From: Candidatus Bipolaricaulota bacterium
GTDB lineage: Bacteria; Bipolaricaulota; Bipolaricaulia; RBG-16-55-9
Assembly (NCBI GenBank): GCA_026982655.1
Contig: JALSGO010000153.1
Coordinates: 1-40,134 of the forward strand
DNA: 40,134 bases
Direction of reading: 5' to 3'
Shown piece after piece: positions 14,045-22,660 of this stretch (its first letter is position 1; each line of letters starts with the position of its first letter). Made by a program: the position numbers and the translations under genes. The notes below the pieces were generated by a model. That model searched no databases. It was given only the letters and a program-made list of their open reading frames with translations, and had not been told where the DNA came from.

Positions 14045-16930
14045 TCAGGGGCGTCGTAGGGCCAGCGCCGCCGGGAGAAACGTAAGCCCCAGCAAGGTCA
14101 TATACCCGATGCCCATGACCGCAGACTGGCCTAACACCTTGAGCACGGGCGTTTCCGCCAACAGCAGGCTTCCAAATCCGATCATGGTGGCCAGGGCGTT
14201 GGCGAGAATGGGTAGCACGGTCGAGGCCAGTGCCCGCTCCACCGAGCGGAAGCCCAGATCCCGGTATCGATGCAACAAGTACACGCAGTTATCCACCCCC
14301 AGCCCCACCAGCAGAGGGGAGAGGAGCACGTTGGCCACGTTGAAGTCGATGCGCAACAGCCCCATGGTCCCCAGCAACCACAGATAGCCCAATCCTAGGG
14401 TAAAAAGCGACAACCAGGTGGCGAAGCGGAGCCCCTGCGTCCGTCCGAAGTCCCACTGCAACACCACGAAGATGAGGAGTACGGCCAGCGCCGTCGAGCG
14501 CCAGAAGTCCTGCTTCATGTAGTCCTCTAGAGTAGCCCGGATCATGGGCTGCCCCAAGAACCGGGGCCAGACCGCCTGGGCTTGTCGTACGAATGCATCG
14601 TACTTTACGCTATTCCACAGCCATTCCGGGCGCACGCGGGCGATGACGATCATCTCGCCCTCCTCGGTGGTGAAGCGCGCGCGCAGGGTTTGCTCCGTGG
14701 CGGCCAAGATCGCCTCCATCTCCTCCGGGGAGGGGATCGCGGCGGTGATGCGTCGGACCTGCTCGGCCAGGGCATCGAGGTCTACGAGCAGGGCCTGCAG
14801 ACGGTCGAGGAGGGCCTCGACGTCCGTGGCCTCCAGCCGGAGGCGGAGCGAGCGGGTAGAGGACGCCAGCTCGGTGAAGGTGGCTGCGAACTCCTCGTCT
14901 CCCCAGGCGGCGAGCGCGTCGTCGGCGGCGTCCCGCAAGGCCTCTTCCAAGCGGACGAGCTCCGCACGGAGCTCGTCCGCGAGGCCCAACTGGCGTTGGA
15001 GTCGGCGCAGGCGCTCGCGAATCCCCTCTAAAGGGCCCAGCAGGTCGAGGGCGCGCACCTCGAGCAGGCGGGCTTGCACCTCTTCCAGCCTCTTGGGATC
15101 GGGGATCAAGCTGTAGAAGCTGGTGACCTGGTCGATGGCCTCCAGGGCCAGCAAGCCCTGAGCCACGGATCGGACGGTCTCCTCGTCGTCGTCCACGAAG
15201 AAGAAGAAGAGGTTCTCCACGTCGGGGCCCTGGGGCAGGTCGAAGTTCTCGGCGATGAAGGCCCGCACTTGCTGACTGGGCAGGCGGGTGGGCATCAGGG
15301 ATTCGCTCACGAAGGCGAAGCGGATCTCGCTGGCGGGCACGGCGAACGCACCGCTCCCCGCCAGCACGAGCACCACGATCGCCCAACGTCCCCGCTGGAC
15401 CATCCGCGCCAGGGGGCTCAGATCCCAGGGGCGGGGCGGTCTACCCCGCGCCCGGCGTCCCCGTAAGCGGTGGGCCGCCAGGAGGAGGGCCGGGAGGAGG
15501 AGCAACGTCAAGAGGGCCGAGAGGAGCACCCCCAGCCCTAGGATGACCCCCATCTGCACCAACCCGGGGGTCCGAGAGACGATCCCCAAGCCGAAGAGGA
15601 CGGAGGAGGTCACCGTGCCGGCCACGAGCATGGCCTGGCCCTTTTGCATCAGGGTATCACGCAGCGCCGGGGCGAGCCGACGCGTTCCCTGGCGGACCTC
15701 TAAGTAGTGGCTGATGAACTGAATCCCGTAGTCGATCCCCAAGCCCAACACGATCGCGGGCAGGAAGGCCGTCAGCAGGTTGAGTTCCCCGAACAGCGCC
15801 TGCGCCCCGGCGAGGGTGAATACCAGGGCAATCCCGACGGGGAGGGTGGCGACCAGGGGGTAGAAGAGGCGCTTGAGCACGATCACAAACAGCAAAAAGA
15901 CCCCTACGGCCGTGAGCACTGCCGTGCGGTTCATGTCCCGCCGCAGCGCGTCGTCCGATTCTACGGTGAAGACGTAATTTCCCTTGAGTCCCCACTCGAT
16001 GCCCCGCTCCTCCAGGCGGAGGTCTTGCAGGGCGCTGCGGATCACCTGGAGGATACGACGGTTGTATTCTAGGCTCACCCGGGGGGCCAAGCGGGGCTGG
16101 ATCTCCACGAGCAGGGCCCGCCGGTCACGGGAGAGCAGCACCTCCTCCAGTTCCGAGGGGGGAGGGAGGGGCTGCAGGGCGCTCTGCCAGGAGGCGACCG
16201 TTTCGGAGAGCGCCTGGACTTGGGTTTCGGCCCGCTTCAGTCGCTCCGGAAGCTCTTGCAAGGCTTGGGCGATCTCCGCGTTCAGACCTTGCAGGGTCTG
16301 TAAGTGCTTGTCGATCTGTTGGACGGCCTGTGCGAATTCCTCCGGGCGGAAGACGGGGGCCAACCCGCTCAGCAGTTGAACGAGCGCCGTGCGAATGCGG
16401 GCGTATACCTCGGGAAGGGGCTCCTCGGGCAGCGCGGGCAGACGGGCACCGGGAGCGGGCCCCGGCGCTACGGCAGCCGGACTCTCCAGCGTCCGGAGCT
16501 CCGCGAGGGACCTGCGCAGGGATTCGAGGCTCTCCTCGCTCAACGCCAACAGGTTGATCGGCAGCGTGGGCAGCTCCGGCTCCTCCCGCCGATAGCTCAC
16601 GGAGAGGATCTCCGGATGGGGTTCCAAGATCTCGACCAGGCGCTGAGCGGTCTCGAGGAGCCGAGCCACCCCTTCCCCGGGCGTGAGCGAGGGGGTCGTC
16701 AGCCGGAGGAGAACGGTGACCTTCTCCGTCGAGCGCAGGACCTCGCCGTACTGGCGAAACCGGTCCAGGATCGGGTCGTCCGCGGGGAGGAGCGCCTCGA
16801 AGGAGCTGTTCACCCGCAGATCTTGGAGGGAATAGGCCGCCCCGCCTGCCAGGAGCAGCACGACGAGGATCACTCCCCAGGGGGCGCGACGGTTCAATCG
16901 ATAGAGCCCATAGAGCAACCGCTGCCGCAT
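14045..16930 (-). CDS. MMPL/RND-family membrane exporter
   Basis: A 961-residue exporter of the MMPL branch of the RND superfamily. It has the internal two-fold repeat: one transmembrane helix near residue 15-35, a large extracytoplasmic loop, a bundle of five helices with the GLGIDYGIQFISHYLE motif, then a second helix, loop and bundle with LVGLGVDNCVYLLHRYRD. These Asp-containing motifs (GxxxDY/DN) carry the proton relay. The loops are rich in Leu/Glu coiled coils. Related proteins export lipids, hopanoids or lipid-linked compounds; the substrate here is unknown. ATG 16930 is preferred over an upstream TTG because GGAGG lies upstream and helix 1 begins directly after it. Confidence 0.9.
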   Translation of the reverse strand: MRQRLLYGLYRLNRRAPWGVILVVLLLAGGAAYSLQDLRVNSSFEALLPADDPILDRFRQYGEVLRSTEKVTVLLRLTTPSLTPGEGVARLLETAQRLVEILEPHPEILSVSYRREEPELPTLPINLLALSEESLESLRRSLAELRTLESPAAVAPGPAPGARLPALPEEPLPEVYARIRTALVQLLSGLAPVFRPEEFAQAVQQIDKHLQTLQGLNAEIAQALQELPERLKRAETQVQALSETVASWQSALQPLPPPSELEEVLLSRDRRALLVEIQPRLAPRVSLEYNRRILQVIRSALQDLRLEERGIEWGLKGNYVFTVESDDALRRDMNRTAVLTAVGVFLLFVIVLKRLFYPLVATLPVGIALVFTLAGAQALFGELNLLTAFLPAIVLGLGIDYGIQFISHYLEVRQGTRRLAPALRDTLMQKGQAMLVAGTVTSSVLFGLGIVSRTPGLVQMGVILGLGVLLSALLTLLLLPALLLAAHRLRGRRARGRPPRPWDLSPLARMVQRGRWAIVVLVLAGSGAFAVPASEIRFAFVSESLMPTRLPSQQVRAFIAENFDLPQGPDVENLFFFFVDDDEETVRSVAQGLLALEAIDQVTSFYSLIPDPKRLEEVQARLLEVRALDLLGPLEGIRERLRRLQRQLGLADELRAELVRLEEALRDAADDALAAWGDEEFAATFTELASSTRSLRLRLEATDVEALLDRLQALLVDLDALAEQVRRITAAIPSPEEMEAILAATEQTLRARFTTEEGEMIVIARVRPEWLWNSVKYDAFVRQAQAVWPRFLGQPMIRATLEDYMKQDFWRSTALAVLLIFVVLQWDFGRTQGLRFATWLSLFTLGLGYLWLLGTMGLLRIDFNVANVLLSPLLVGLGVDNCVYLLHRYRDLGFRSVERALASTVLPILANALATMIGFGSLLLAETPVLKVLGQSAVMGIGYMTLLGLTFLPAALALRRP

Positions 16931-17020
16931 GCCCCCTGTCCTCCCCTGGGAGGTCGGATTCGGACGACGATTCTGCAAGCAATCCCCTGTGAGGGGCGGC
17001 CCTGGGGTACGGTTCCGGTC

Positions 17021-18016
17021 CTACCCCTCTGCCGGTTCCGCGACCTCGGGGGACCGTTTCTCCTCTCGGCCTCGTTCCCGCTCCTCGGGGCTGGTGATGT
17101 CGATGTCGTAGCCCGTAAGCTTGGCCGTAAGGCGCACGTTCTGGCCGCCCTTGCCGATGGCCAAGCTCAGTTCGCTGTCCGGGACGAGCACCACGGCCTT
17201 CTTGTTCGCCTCGTCCAGCTCGATCTCCAGCACCCGGGCGGGCTCGAGGCTGTTCTGGATGAGCTCGCGCACGTCGTCGCTCCAGCGGATGATGTCCACC
17301 TTCTCCCCGGAGAGCTCCTTGACGACCTCCCGGACCCGGGCGCCCGAGGAGCCCACGCACGTCCCGACGGGGTCGAGCTCCGGGACGAGGGCGCGGACGG
17401 CCACCTTGGTGCGCACCCCCGGCTCGCGGGCCACCTCCACGATCTCGATGAGCCCGTTCTCGATCTCGGGGACCTCCAACTCGAGCAGTTTGCGCACGAA
17501 GCCCGGATGGGCCCGCGACACCAGAATGCGGGGGTCCCCTTGGGTCTCCTCGACGCGGTAGAGGTACGTGCGCAGGGTCTGGCCGGGGCGGTAGTGCTCG
17601 CCCGGGATGCGCTCGTCGGCGGGGAGGAGCGCCTCCGCTTTGCCCAAGTTGAGCCAGACGTTTCTCCCCTCGAAGCGGTGGACGCTCCCGTTGAGGATCT
17701 CGCCGATGCGGGTGCGGTAGCGGTCGTAGAGGACCTGGCGGCGGCGCTTGAGGATCTCCCGGCGGATCGTCTCCTCCGCGCGGCGGGTGGCGATCCGCCC
17801 CAGCCGAGAGAGGTCGAAGTCCACGACCTTCCCGTCGGCGACGATGGTGATATCCCCGGAGCTGCGGTCGATCTCCACCGAGAGCTCCTGTACGGGGCCG
17901 AACTCCTCCTGATAGGCGACCGCAAGGCCTTTTTTGACGGCCTCATAGAGCTCCTCGCGCTCCAGGCCCTCCTCCTTGGCCATCTCTTCCAGCGCTTCCA
18001 GAAACTCTACGTTCAT
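17021..18016 (-). CDS. nusA: Transcription termination/antitermination factor NusA
   Basis: A 331-residue NusA, which binds RNA polymerase and nascent RNA to control pausing, termination and antitermination. Order: N-terminal RNAP-binding domain (1-125), S1 domain (about 130-195, with GEILNGSVHR), then KH1 with LDPVGTCVGSSGARVR (about 230) and KH2 with SLAIGKGGQNVRLTAKLTG (near 290). It lacks the C-terminal acidic repeats of gamma-proteobacterial NusA, ending in a short Glu/Arg tail. Its ATG overlaps the rimP stop (ATGA), the classic rimP-nusA order. The IF2 and ylxR genes that often follow are absent here; an MMPL exporter follows instead. Confidence 0.97.
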   Translation of the reverse strand: MNVEFLEALEEMAKEEGLEREELYEAVKKGLAVAYQEEFGPVQELSVEIDRSSGDITIVADGKVVDFDLSRLGRIATRRAEETIRREILKRRRQVLYDRYRTRIGEILNGSVHRFEGRNVWLNLGKAEALLPADERIPGEHYRPGQTLRTYLYRVEETQGDPRILVSRAHPGFVRKLLELEVPEIENGLIEIVEVAREPGVRTKVAVRALVPELDPVGTCVGSSGARVREVVKELSGEKVDIIRWSDDVRELIQNSLEPARVLEIELDEANKKAVVLVPDSELSLAIGKGGQNVRLTAKLTGYDIDITSPEERERGREEKRSPEVAEPAEG

Positions 18017-18510
18017 CGATGCTCAGAGCTCCTTTGCTTGGGGGGACTCGTACTCGGGTCGGGGGAGACGCGCGCGGAGGCGACCCCGTCCAAGGGGATC
18101 TCCACCGGCCCTTGGGGGGTGCGAAGCTCCAGGAGGCCGTCGTGGCAGCTCAGAAGCTCCCCCTCCCAGACGCGCTGCCCGTGGAGGGGGCCGTAGAGCT
18201 TGACCCGCACCCGCTCGCCCACGGCCTGTTGGAAGTGCCGCTCCGTAAACAGGGGCCGGTCCAGTCCGGGGGAGGAGACCTCCAGCAGGTAGCTGTGCGG
18301 GATCTGGGCGTCGAAGGGCTCCTCCAGGGCGCGGCTCACCCGCGCGCAGTCGTCCAGGGTGACGCCGCCTTCCTTGTCGATGAACACTTGGAGGAGCCAG
18401 CGACCGGGGGCCTTCTTGTACTCGAGCCAATAGAGCTCCACCCCCGCGGCGCGGGCCACCTCCTTGGCGATCGTCACCAGTCGGTCTCGTTCCCAATTCA
18501 TCGTGTTCAT
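18013..18510 (-). CDS. rimP: Ribosome maturation factor RimP
   Basis: A 165-residue RimP, needed for maturation of the 30S subunit. The family signature is clear: an N-terminal alpha/beta domain with VELYWLEYKK and LQVFIDKEGGVTLDDCARVS, then EVSSPGLDRPL, and a C-terminal Sm-like domain. It overlaps nusA by four bases. Start 18510 (MNTMNW) and 18501 (MNWERD) are both possible; neither has a well-placed ribosome binding site. The TATAAT promoter 50 bp upstream implies a ~40-nt leader. Confidence 0.95.
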   Translation of the reverse strand: MNTMNWERDRLVTIAKEVARAAGVELYWLEYKKAPGRWLLQVFIDKEGGVTLDDCARVSRALEEPFDAQIPHSYLLEVSSPGLDRPLFTERHFQQAVGERVRVKLYGPLHGQRVWEGELLSCHDGLLELRTPQGPVEIPLDGVASARVSPDPSTSPPKQRSSEHR

Positions 18511-18558
18511 TTCGATTCTATGTTCCTTGCTGTTCGTACAAATCTCGCTCTCGGGGTC

Positions 18559-18586
18559 ATTATACTCGAAATTCCCCCAGGATCAA
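18559..18586 (-). promoter_or_regulatory. Promoter of the rimP-nusA operon
   Basis: On the minus strand TTGATC (18581-18586), a 16-bp spacer and a perfect TATAAT (18559-18564). Predicted transcription start is near 18552. The opposite strand carries a separate promoter for the DUF5678-like gene, so the 175-bp gap is a divergent control region. Confidence 0.65.
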
Positions 18587-18639
18587 CGCGGAAAGCGCGC
18601 GCCTTAGGGGTCTGGGAGGCCGCGGAGACGGGACAAGCG

Positions 18640-18668
18640 TTGGCCGGACCCGGCACGATGGGTATCAT
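18640..18668 (+). promoter_or_regulatory. Promoter of the DUF5678-like/retropepsin genes
   Basis: TTGGCC (18640-18645), a 17-bp spacer and TATCAT (18663-18668). The start codon at 18686 follows GGCGGTGA, which acts as ribosome binding site. Confidence 0.5.
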
Positions 18669-18685
18669 GAAGGCGGTGACACCCG

Positions 18686-18940
18686 ATGACGACCGAGGAG
18701 AACGGGTCTCTGCGGAAGAAGGGCAAAGAGCTCTATGAGACGAAGCTCAAAGCGATCCTCGAGCCCGAGCATCGAGGGGAGTACGTGGCCATCGAGCCGG
18801 AATCCGGGGATTACTACCTCGGGCGCACCATGTCGGAGGCCTACGAGAAGGCCGCCCGAGAACATCCGGACAAACGGTTCTATCTCGTCCGGGTCGGACA
18901 TCGAACCGCTTTGAGCTTCAAGCACCGTTCCTCCCTATAG
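18686..18940 (+). CDS. DUF5678-like small protein paired with a retropepsin
   Basis: An 84-residue charged protein. The central part GEYVAIEPESGDYYLGRTMS, followed by EAYEKAAREHPDKRFYLVRVG, has the pattern W/Y-V-A-I, a G-x-T turn, a helix of E-A-x-x-K-A and a final hydrophobic strand, as in DUF5678. That small family has no assigned function and in my recollection often lies next to retropepsin-like genes. The N-terminal 25 residues are polar. It is separated by only 3 nt from the downstream aspartic-protease-like gene, so the two are one transcription unit. A substrate, adaptor or antitoxin-like role is conceivable; nothing in the sequence decides. Confidence 0.6.
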   Translation: MTTEENGSLRKKGKELYETKLKAILEPEHRGEYVAIEPESGDYYLGRTMSEAYEKAAREHPDKRFYLVRVGHRTALSFKHRSSL

Positions 18941-18943
18941 CCC

Positions 18944-19333
18944 ATGAAGCTCGAGGGCTACTTCGACGAGCACCTTTCTCCCCGAATCGAGATCACCCTC
19001 CGGGGCAGGTCCAAACGGAGGAGGGTTTGGGTTGTCGTGGACACCGGGTTTAACGGGGAACTGCTGCTCCCTCGATCCCTTCTGGAGGATCTTGGGTTTC
19101 GCTACAGCATGACGTCGGAAGCGGAGCTGGCCGACGGGTCCATCGTGGAGACGACCCTCTACAGCGGGACGATCCGGTGGTTTGGCGAGGAGCGAACCGT
19201 CCAGGTCGTCGCCTCGGAGTCCGAGGACGGCCTGCTGGGTACGGAGATGCTCTTTGGAGTCACCCTCTTCATGGATCTCGATGAGGATCGAGTCATCCTG
19301 GAACGCAAGGAGGACTCAAGCCAAAGGGTTTGA
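18944..19333 (+). CDS. Retropepsin-like (clan AA) aspartic protease domain protein
   Basis: A 129-residue single-domain protein with the retropepsin signature VVDTGFNGELLLP (D33-T34-G35), a flap-like segment with ADGSIVET, and the second hydrophobic-hydrophobic-G motif (DGLLGTEML), which supports the psi loop. Such single-domain proteins act as homodimers, each supplying one Asp. Bacterial members are poorly characterised. No signal peptide or membrane helix is visible, so it should be cytoplasmic. It lacks its own ribosome binding site and starts 3 nt after the DUF5678-like stop, implying coupling. rluD begins 4 nt after its stop. Confidence 0.8.
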   Translation: MKLEGYFDEHLSPRIEITLRGRSKRRRVWVVVDTGFNGELLLPRSLLEDLGFRYSMTSEAELADGSIVETTLYSGTIRWFGEERTVQVVASESEDGLLGTEMLFGVTLFMDLDEDRVILERKEDSSQRV

Positions 19334-19337
19334 AACC

Positions 19338-20333
19338 TTGAAACCCCAAGGGAGCATCTGGAAGGCCCAAGTGGAGGCAAAAGCCGCCGGACGGCGGCTG
19401 GACCGCTGGCTGAGCGAGCGGCTCCCGGAGCTGTCCCGAGCGCGGGTCCAGAAGCTCATCCGCGAGGGACGCGTCCGGCTGGACGGCAAGGCCGCAACGA
19501 AGCCGAGCACCCCCTTGGCACCCGAGACGAACGTGGAGGTCGAGCTCCCCTCCCCGGAGGGTTCCGCCATCGAACCGGAGGAGATCCCCCTGGAGATCCT
19601 CTACGAGGACGAAGATCTGGTAGCTGTGAACAAGCCCGCGGGGATGGTCGTCTACCCGGCGGCAGGGCACGCCCACGGCACCCTCGTCCAGGGGCTCCTG
19701 CACGGGGGACGGACGCTGTCCGCCGCCGCGGGCGCGGAGCGGCCCGGCGTCGTCCACCGGCTCGACAAGGACACGAGCGGCGTCATCGTCCTGGCCAAGA
19801 GCGACCTCGCCTACTATGACCTCGTGAAGCAGTTCCGGGAGCGCACCGTCGAGAAGGTCTATTGGGCGTTGGTCCACGGGATCCTGGAGGAGGAGGAAGG
19901 GGTCGTGGAAGCTCCGCTCGGACGCGATCCGCACCATCCCCTGCTCGTGGGGGTGCGCCCGGAGAGCCGCGGCGGCAGACCCGCGCTCACGACGTTTCGG
20001 GTCGTAGGACGTTTTCCGCCTTCCCCAGCGCAAGGCCCGGAGCGGGGCGTTACGCTCTTGGAGGTGCGCCCGCACACGGGGCGCACGCATCAGATCCGGG
20101 TCCATCTTAAGGCGATCGGCCACCCCATCGTGGGCGATCCCGTGTACGGGCCGAAGCGCCCCTCGCCCCGGCTGCCGAAGCGGCTGATGCTGCACGCCTG
20201 GCGGCTCGAGCTGACCCACCCCCGCACGGGGAAGCGGCTGCGGATCACGGCTCCTCTCCCGCCGGAATTTTCGGCCTATGGGGATCCCGCCCGACGCTCG
20301 CGTCCGAGGCCGGAGGGGGAGGCGACCCGGTAG
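19338..20333 (+). CDS. rluD: RluD-family 23S rRNA pseudouridine synthase
   Basis: A 331-residue pseudouridine synthase of the RluA/RluC/RluD family. An N-terminal S4 RNA-binding domain (about 18-65, LDRWLSERLPELSRARVQKL) precedes the catalytic domain with HRLDKDTSG (Asp143) and the later motif PHTGRTHQIRVH. RluD modifies helix 69 of 23S rRNA. The chosen start is TTG at 19338, 4 nt after the preceding stop, which gives the family length; AAAGGG upstream is a weak ribosome binding site. A GTG at codon 12 is the alternative. The last 89 bases overlap the convergent pgsA gene, giving an Arg/Pro-rich tail. Confidence 0.92.
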   Translation: MKPQGSIWKAQVEAKAAGRRLDRWLSERLPELSRARVQKLIREGRVRLDGKAATKPSTPLAPETNVEVELPSPEGSAIEPEEIPLEILYEDEDLVAVNKPAGMVVYPAAGHAHGTLVQGLLHGGRTLSAAAGAERPGVVHRLDKDTSGVIVLAKSDLAYYDLVKQFRERTVEKVYWALVHGILEEEEGVVEAPLGRDPHHPLLVGVRPESRGGRPALTTFRVVGRFPPSPAQGPERGVTLLEVRPHTGRTHQIRVHLKAIGHPIVGDPVYGPKRPSPRLPKRLMLHAWRLELTHPRTGKRLRITAPLPPEFSAYGDPARRSRPRPEGEATR

Positions 20334-20859
20334 CGATCACGGGGGTTCCCGCCCGCAGGGACCGCAGGAGGATGCGCAAATAGTCCAGCCCGGCCAGGTA
20401 CCCCATGGCGATGCCCGAGTAGACGACCCACTCTGCGAGGGGTAGTCGAACGAACGCGGCGATCAGCCCCACCGAGAGCACGAAGGAGGCCGCTTTGCCC
20501 AGGGGGCGGGCCACCGGGGGCTCCCAGCCCTGTCGGAGCCACACTATCCCGCCCACCAGGATCGCCAGCTGGATGACCGTGAGGAGCCCCAAGGCCCAGG
20601 GGGAGAGCTCCCCCTTGAGCGCGAGTACGGCGAAGATCCCCAAAAACACGAGCTTATCCACCACGGGGTCGAGCGCTTTCCCGAAGGCGGTGACCTCCCG
20701 CCGCAGGCGGGCGAGGGCCCCATCGGCGAGATCGCCCAACAGGATCAGCAAGAGGAGCGCAAAGGCCGTTCCGCGATCCCCCCGATAGAGCAGGTAGAGG
20801 GTAAAGGGCAGCAACGCCAAACGTGCCAGCGTGATGCCGGTGGCGAGCGTGATCCGCAT
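20245..20859 (-). CDS. pgsA: CDP-alcohol phosphatidyltransferase (PgsA-like)
   Basis: A 204-residue integral membrane enzyme with the complete CDP-alcohol phosphatidyltransferase motif: D43, D46-G47, A50-R51, G60, D64 and D68. About five to six hydrophobic helices follow. In this family PgsA makes phosphatidylglycerophosphate from CDP-diacylglycerol and glycerol-3-phosphate; cardiolipin-synthase-like use is possible. Start 20859 (MRITLATG) is chosen over the ATG two codons upstream because TAAAAT ends 6 nt before it, so the transcript should start at this ATG. The Pro/Arg-rich last 30 residues overlap rluD. Confidence 0.88.
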   Translation of the reverse strand: MRITLATGITLARLALLPFTLYLLYRGDRGTAFALLLLILLGDLADGALARLRREVTAFGKALDPVVDKLVFLGIFAVLALKGELSPWALGLLTVIQLAILVGGIVWLRQGWEPPVARPLGKAASFVLSVGLIAAFVRLPLAEWVVYSGIAMGYLAGLDYLRILLRSLRAGTPVIATGSPPPPASDASVGRDPHRPKIPAGEEP

Positions 20860-20865
20860 AAACAT

Positions 20866-20895
20866 ATTTTACCGATCGTTGAAGAACTCGGTCAA
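20866..20895 (-). promoter_or_regulatory. Leaderless promoter of pgsA
   Basis: On the minus strand TTGACC (20890-20895), an 18-bp spacer and TAAAAT (20866-20871) are followed by 6 nt and the ATG at 20859. The first in-frame ATG (20865) falls within those 6 nt and would be outside the mRNA. Confidence 0.6.
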
Positions 20896-20914
20896 TGACA
20901 TACGACTTCCCCCG

Positions 20915-20943
20915 TTGCGTTTCCTTCGCTTGAGAAGTACCCT
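20915..20943 (+). promoter_or_regulatory. Possible promoter of nfo
   Basis: TTGCGT (20915-20920), a 17-bp spacer and TACCCT (20938-20943). It would give a ~65-nt leader with a purine-rich GAAGGAAGAGAG stretch before nfo. The match is moderate. Confidence 0.3.
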
Positions 20944-21014
20944 CTGTACGTCGAGTTGGACTGGGATCCGCTTGACCGGACCGAGCCTAGAAGGAAGAGA
21001 GCACATACGGGACA

Positions 21015-21911
21015 ATGCGGTTAGGTTGTCACCTCTCCATCGCCGGTGGGCTCCATCGCGCGTTCGAGCAGGCCCGCAAGCTCGAGATCAACGCGATGCA
21101 GATCTTTTCGCATAACGCTCGCTCCTGGAAGTTCTCCCCCCTGACCGACGAGGAGGTCGAACGGTTCCGGCAGGCGTGGGCGGAGAGTCCCGTCGAGTAC
21201 GTCGTGATCCACACGAGTTATCTGATTAACTTGGCCTCCCCCAAGCGGAACGTCTACTACGGCTCCATCAACGCCCTGCGCAAGGAGATCGAGCGGGCCG
21301 GGCAGCTGGGCATCTCCCACGTGAACACCCACGTGGGGGCCCACCTCGGGCGGGGCGTAGAGGAGGGGCTTCGACGGATCGTCCGCGCCCTCGACGCGGC
21401 GCTGGAGAGCCCCGAGGCCGAGCGCTTCCCCGAGGTCCTCATCCTTCTAGAGAACGACGCCGGGACGGGCACCTCGTTGGGAGCCCGATTTGAAGAGCTG
21501 GGCTTCATCCTCGATAATGGGAGACATTCGGAGAGGCTGAGGATCTGCTTCGACACGTGCCACGGATTTGCCGCCGGATACGACTTCCGCACGCCGGAGG
21601 GGCTGGAAGGGATGCTGGAGGAGATGGACCGCGCGTTCGGGTTGGAGCGGTTGGTGCTCGTCCACGCCAACGACTCGAAGCACCCCTTGGGCTCGCGGAA
21701 GGACCGCCACGAGCACATCGGACGGGGCCACATCGGCCTGGAGGGCTTTCGATGGGTGGTGAACCATCCCAAGCTGCGGGATCTCCCGTTCATCTTGGAG
21801 ACGCCCAAGGCCGACGAGGAGAGCGAAAAGCTCGATTCCGAGATGGATCGTGTGAACCTGGCCACGATCCGCCGGCTGCGGAAGCGGGAGGCGGGGGATC
21901 TCAACCCCTAA
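21015..21911 (+). CDS. nfo: Endonuclease IV (AP endonuclease)
   Basis: A 298-residue endonuclease IV, which cleaves DNA at abasic sites in base-excision repair using a trinuclear zinc centre in a TIM barrel. Zinc-ligand motifs are present: GCHLSIAGG at the N-terminus, [22 protein letters not shown], the Glu in [43 protein letters not shown] and LETPKA. The length is family-typical. There is no well-placed ribosome binding site before the ATG. It is followed after 40 nt by the transaldolase gene and likely shares a transcript with it. Confidence 0.95.
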   Translation: MRLGCHLSIAGGLHRAFEQARKLEINAMQIFSHNARSWKFSPLTDEEVERFRQAWAESPVEYVVIHTSYLINLASPKRNVYYGSINALRKEIERAGQLGISHVNTHVGAHLGRGVEEGLRRIVRALDAALESPEAERFPEVLILLENDAGTGTSLGARFEELGFILDNGRHSERLRICFDTCHGFAAGYDFRTPEGLEGMLEEMDRAFGLERLVLVHANDSKHPLGSRKDRHEHIGRGHIGLEGFRWVVNHPKLRDLPFILETPKADEESEKLDSEMDRVNLATIRRLRKREAGDLNP

Positions 21912-21951
21912 AGCAAATCGGGGAAAGAGGAGGCAGAGGAGGAGGAGAGAG

Positions 21952-22647
21952 ATGGACATCTTTCTGGACACGGCCAATCTAGAAGAGATCGAGCAGGCGG
22001 TGAGCTGGGGGGTCTTGGACGGGGTGACGACCAACCCCACCCTGCTCCCCAAGGAGATGGAGCGCACGGGCAAAGGCCCACGGGAGATTCTCGAGGAGAT
22101 CTGCCGCATCGTCGACGGCCCCGTGAGCGCCGAGGTGGTGAGCACCGACGCCGAGGGGATGTTCCGCGAGGGCTTGGAGCTGGCGGAGATCCACGAGAAC
22201 ATCGTGGTCAAGATCCCCATGACCCCGGAGGGGATGCGGGCGACCAAGCGCCTGCGCCAGGAGGGGATCGCGGTGAACGTGACGCTCATATTCAGCCCCT
22301 CGCAGGCGCTGCTGGCCGCCAAGGCCGGGGCCGCGTTCGTCTCCCCGTTCGTGGGGCGGATCGACGACGTGAGCGGCGACGGCATGGAGCTCGTATCCCA
22401 GATCGTCCAGATCTTCGACAACTACGGGGTCGAGGCGGAAGTGTTGGCCGCGAGCCTGCGCCACCCTCGCCACGTGGTGGAGGCCGCCCTGGTGGGCGCG
22501 GACATCGCCACCATGCCCTTCTCGGTGCTCCAGAAGCTCTTTCATCATCCGCTCACGGACGTGGGCTTAGAGAAGTTCCTCGCTGACTGGGAGAAGGCCG
22601 GAAGGCCGGAGATCCGCACCCCACCGTCGCCTTCGGAATCGCGCTGA
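21952..22647 (+). CDS. tal: Transaldolase, FSA/TalC type
   Basis: A 231-residue short transaldolase of the fructose-6-phosphate aldolase/TalC subgroup. The Schiff-base Lys87 is in [12 protein letters not shown]. Other family motifs are [44 protein letters not shown] and [10 protein letters not shown]. It transfers dihydroxyacetone units between sugar phosphates in the non-oxidative pentose phosphate pathway. A purine-rich GAGGAGGAGAGAG ribosome binding site directly precedes the ATG. The split transketolase follows 13 nt after its stop, giving a compact tal-tktN-tktC operon. The last ~15 residues extend past the normal family end. Confidence 0.94.
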   Translation: MDIFLDTANLEEIEQAVSWGVLDGVTTNPTLLPKEMERTGKGPREILEEICRIVDGPVSAEVVSTDAEGMFREGLELAEIHENIVVKIPMTPEGMRATKRLRQEGIAVNVTLIFSPSQALLAAKAGAAFVSPFVGRIDDVSGDGMELVSQIVQIFDNYGVEAEVLAASLRHPRHVVEAALVGADIATMPFSVLQKLFHHPLTDVGLEKFLADWEKAGRPEIRTPPSPSESR

Positions 22648-22660
22648 CCACCCCATCCCC

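Noticed and set aside
16931-16978. TTG start giving a 16-residue longer MMPL protein
   Set aside because: The ATG at 16930 has GGAGG upstream and lies directly before the first helix; the extension covers that ribosome binding site.
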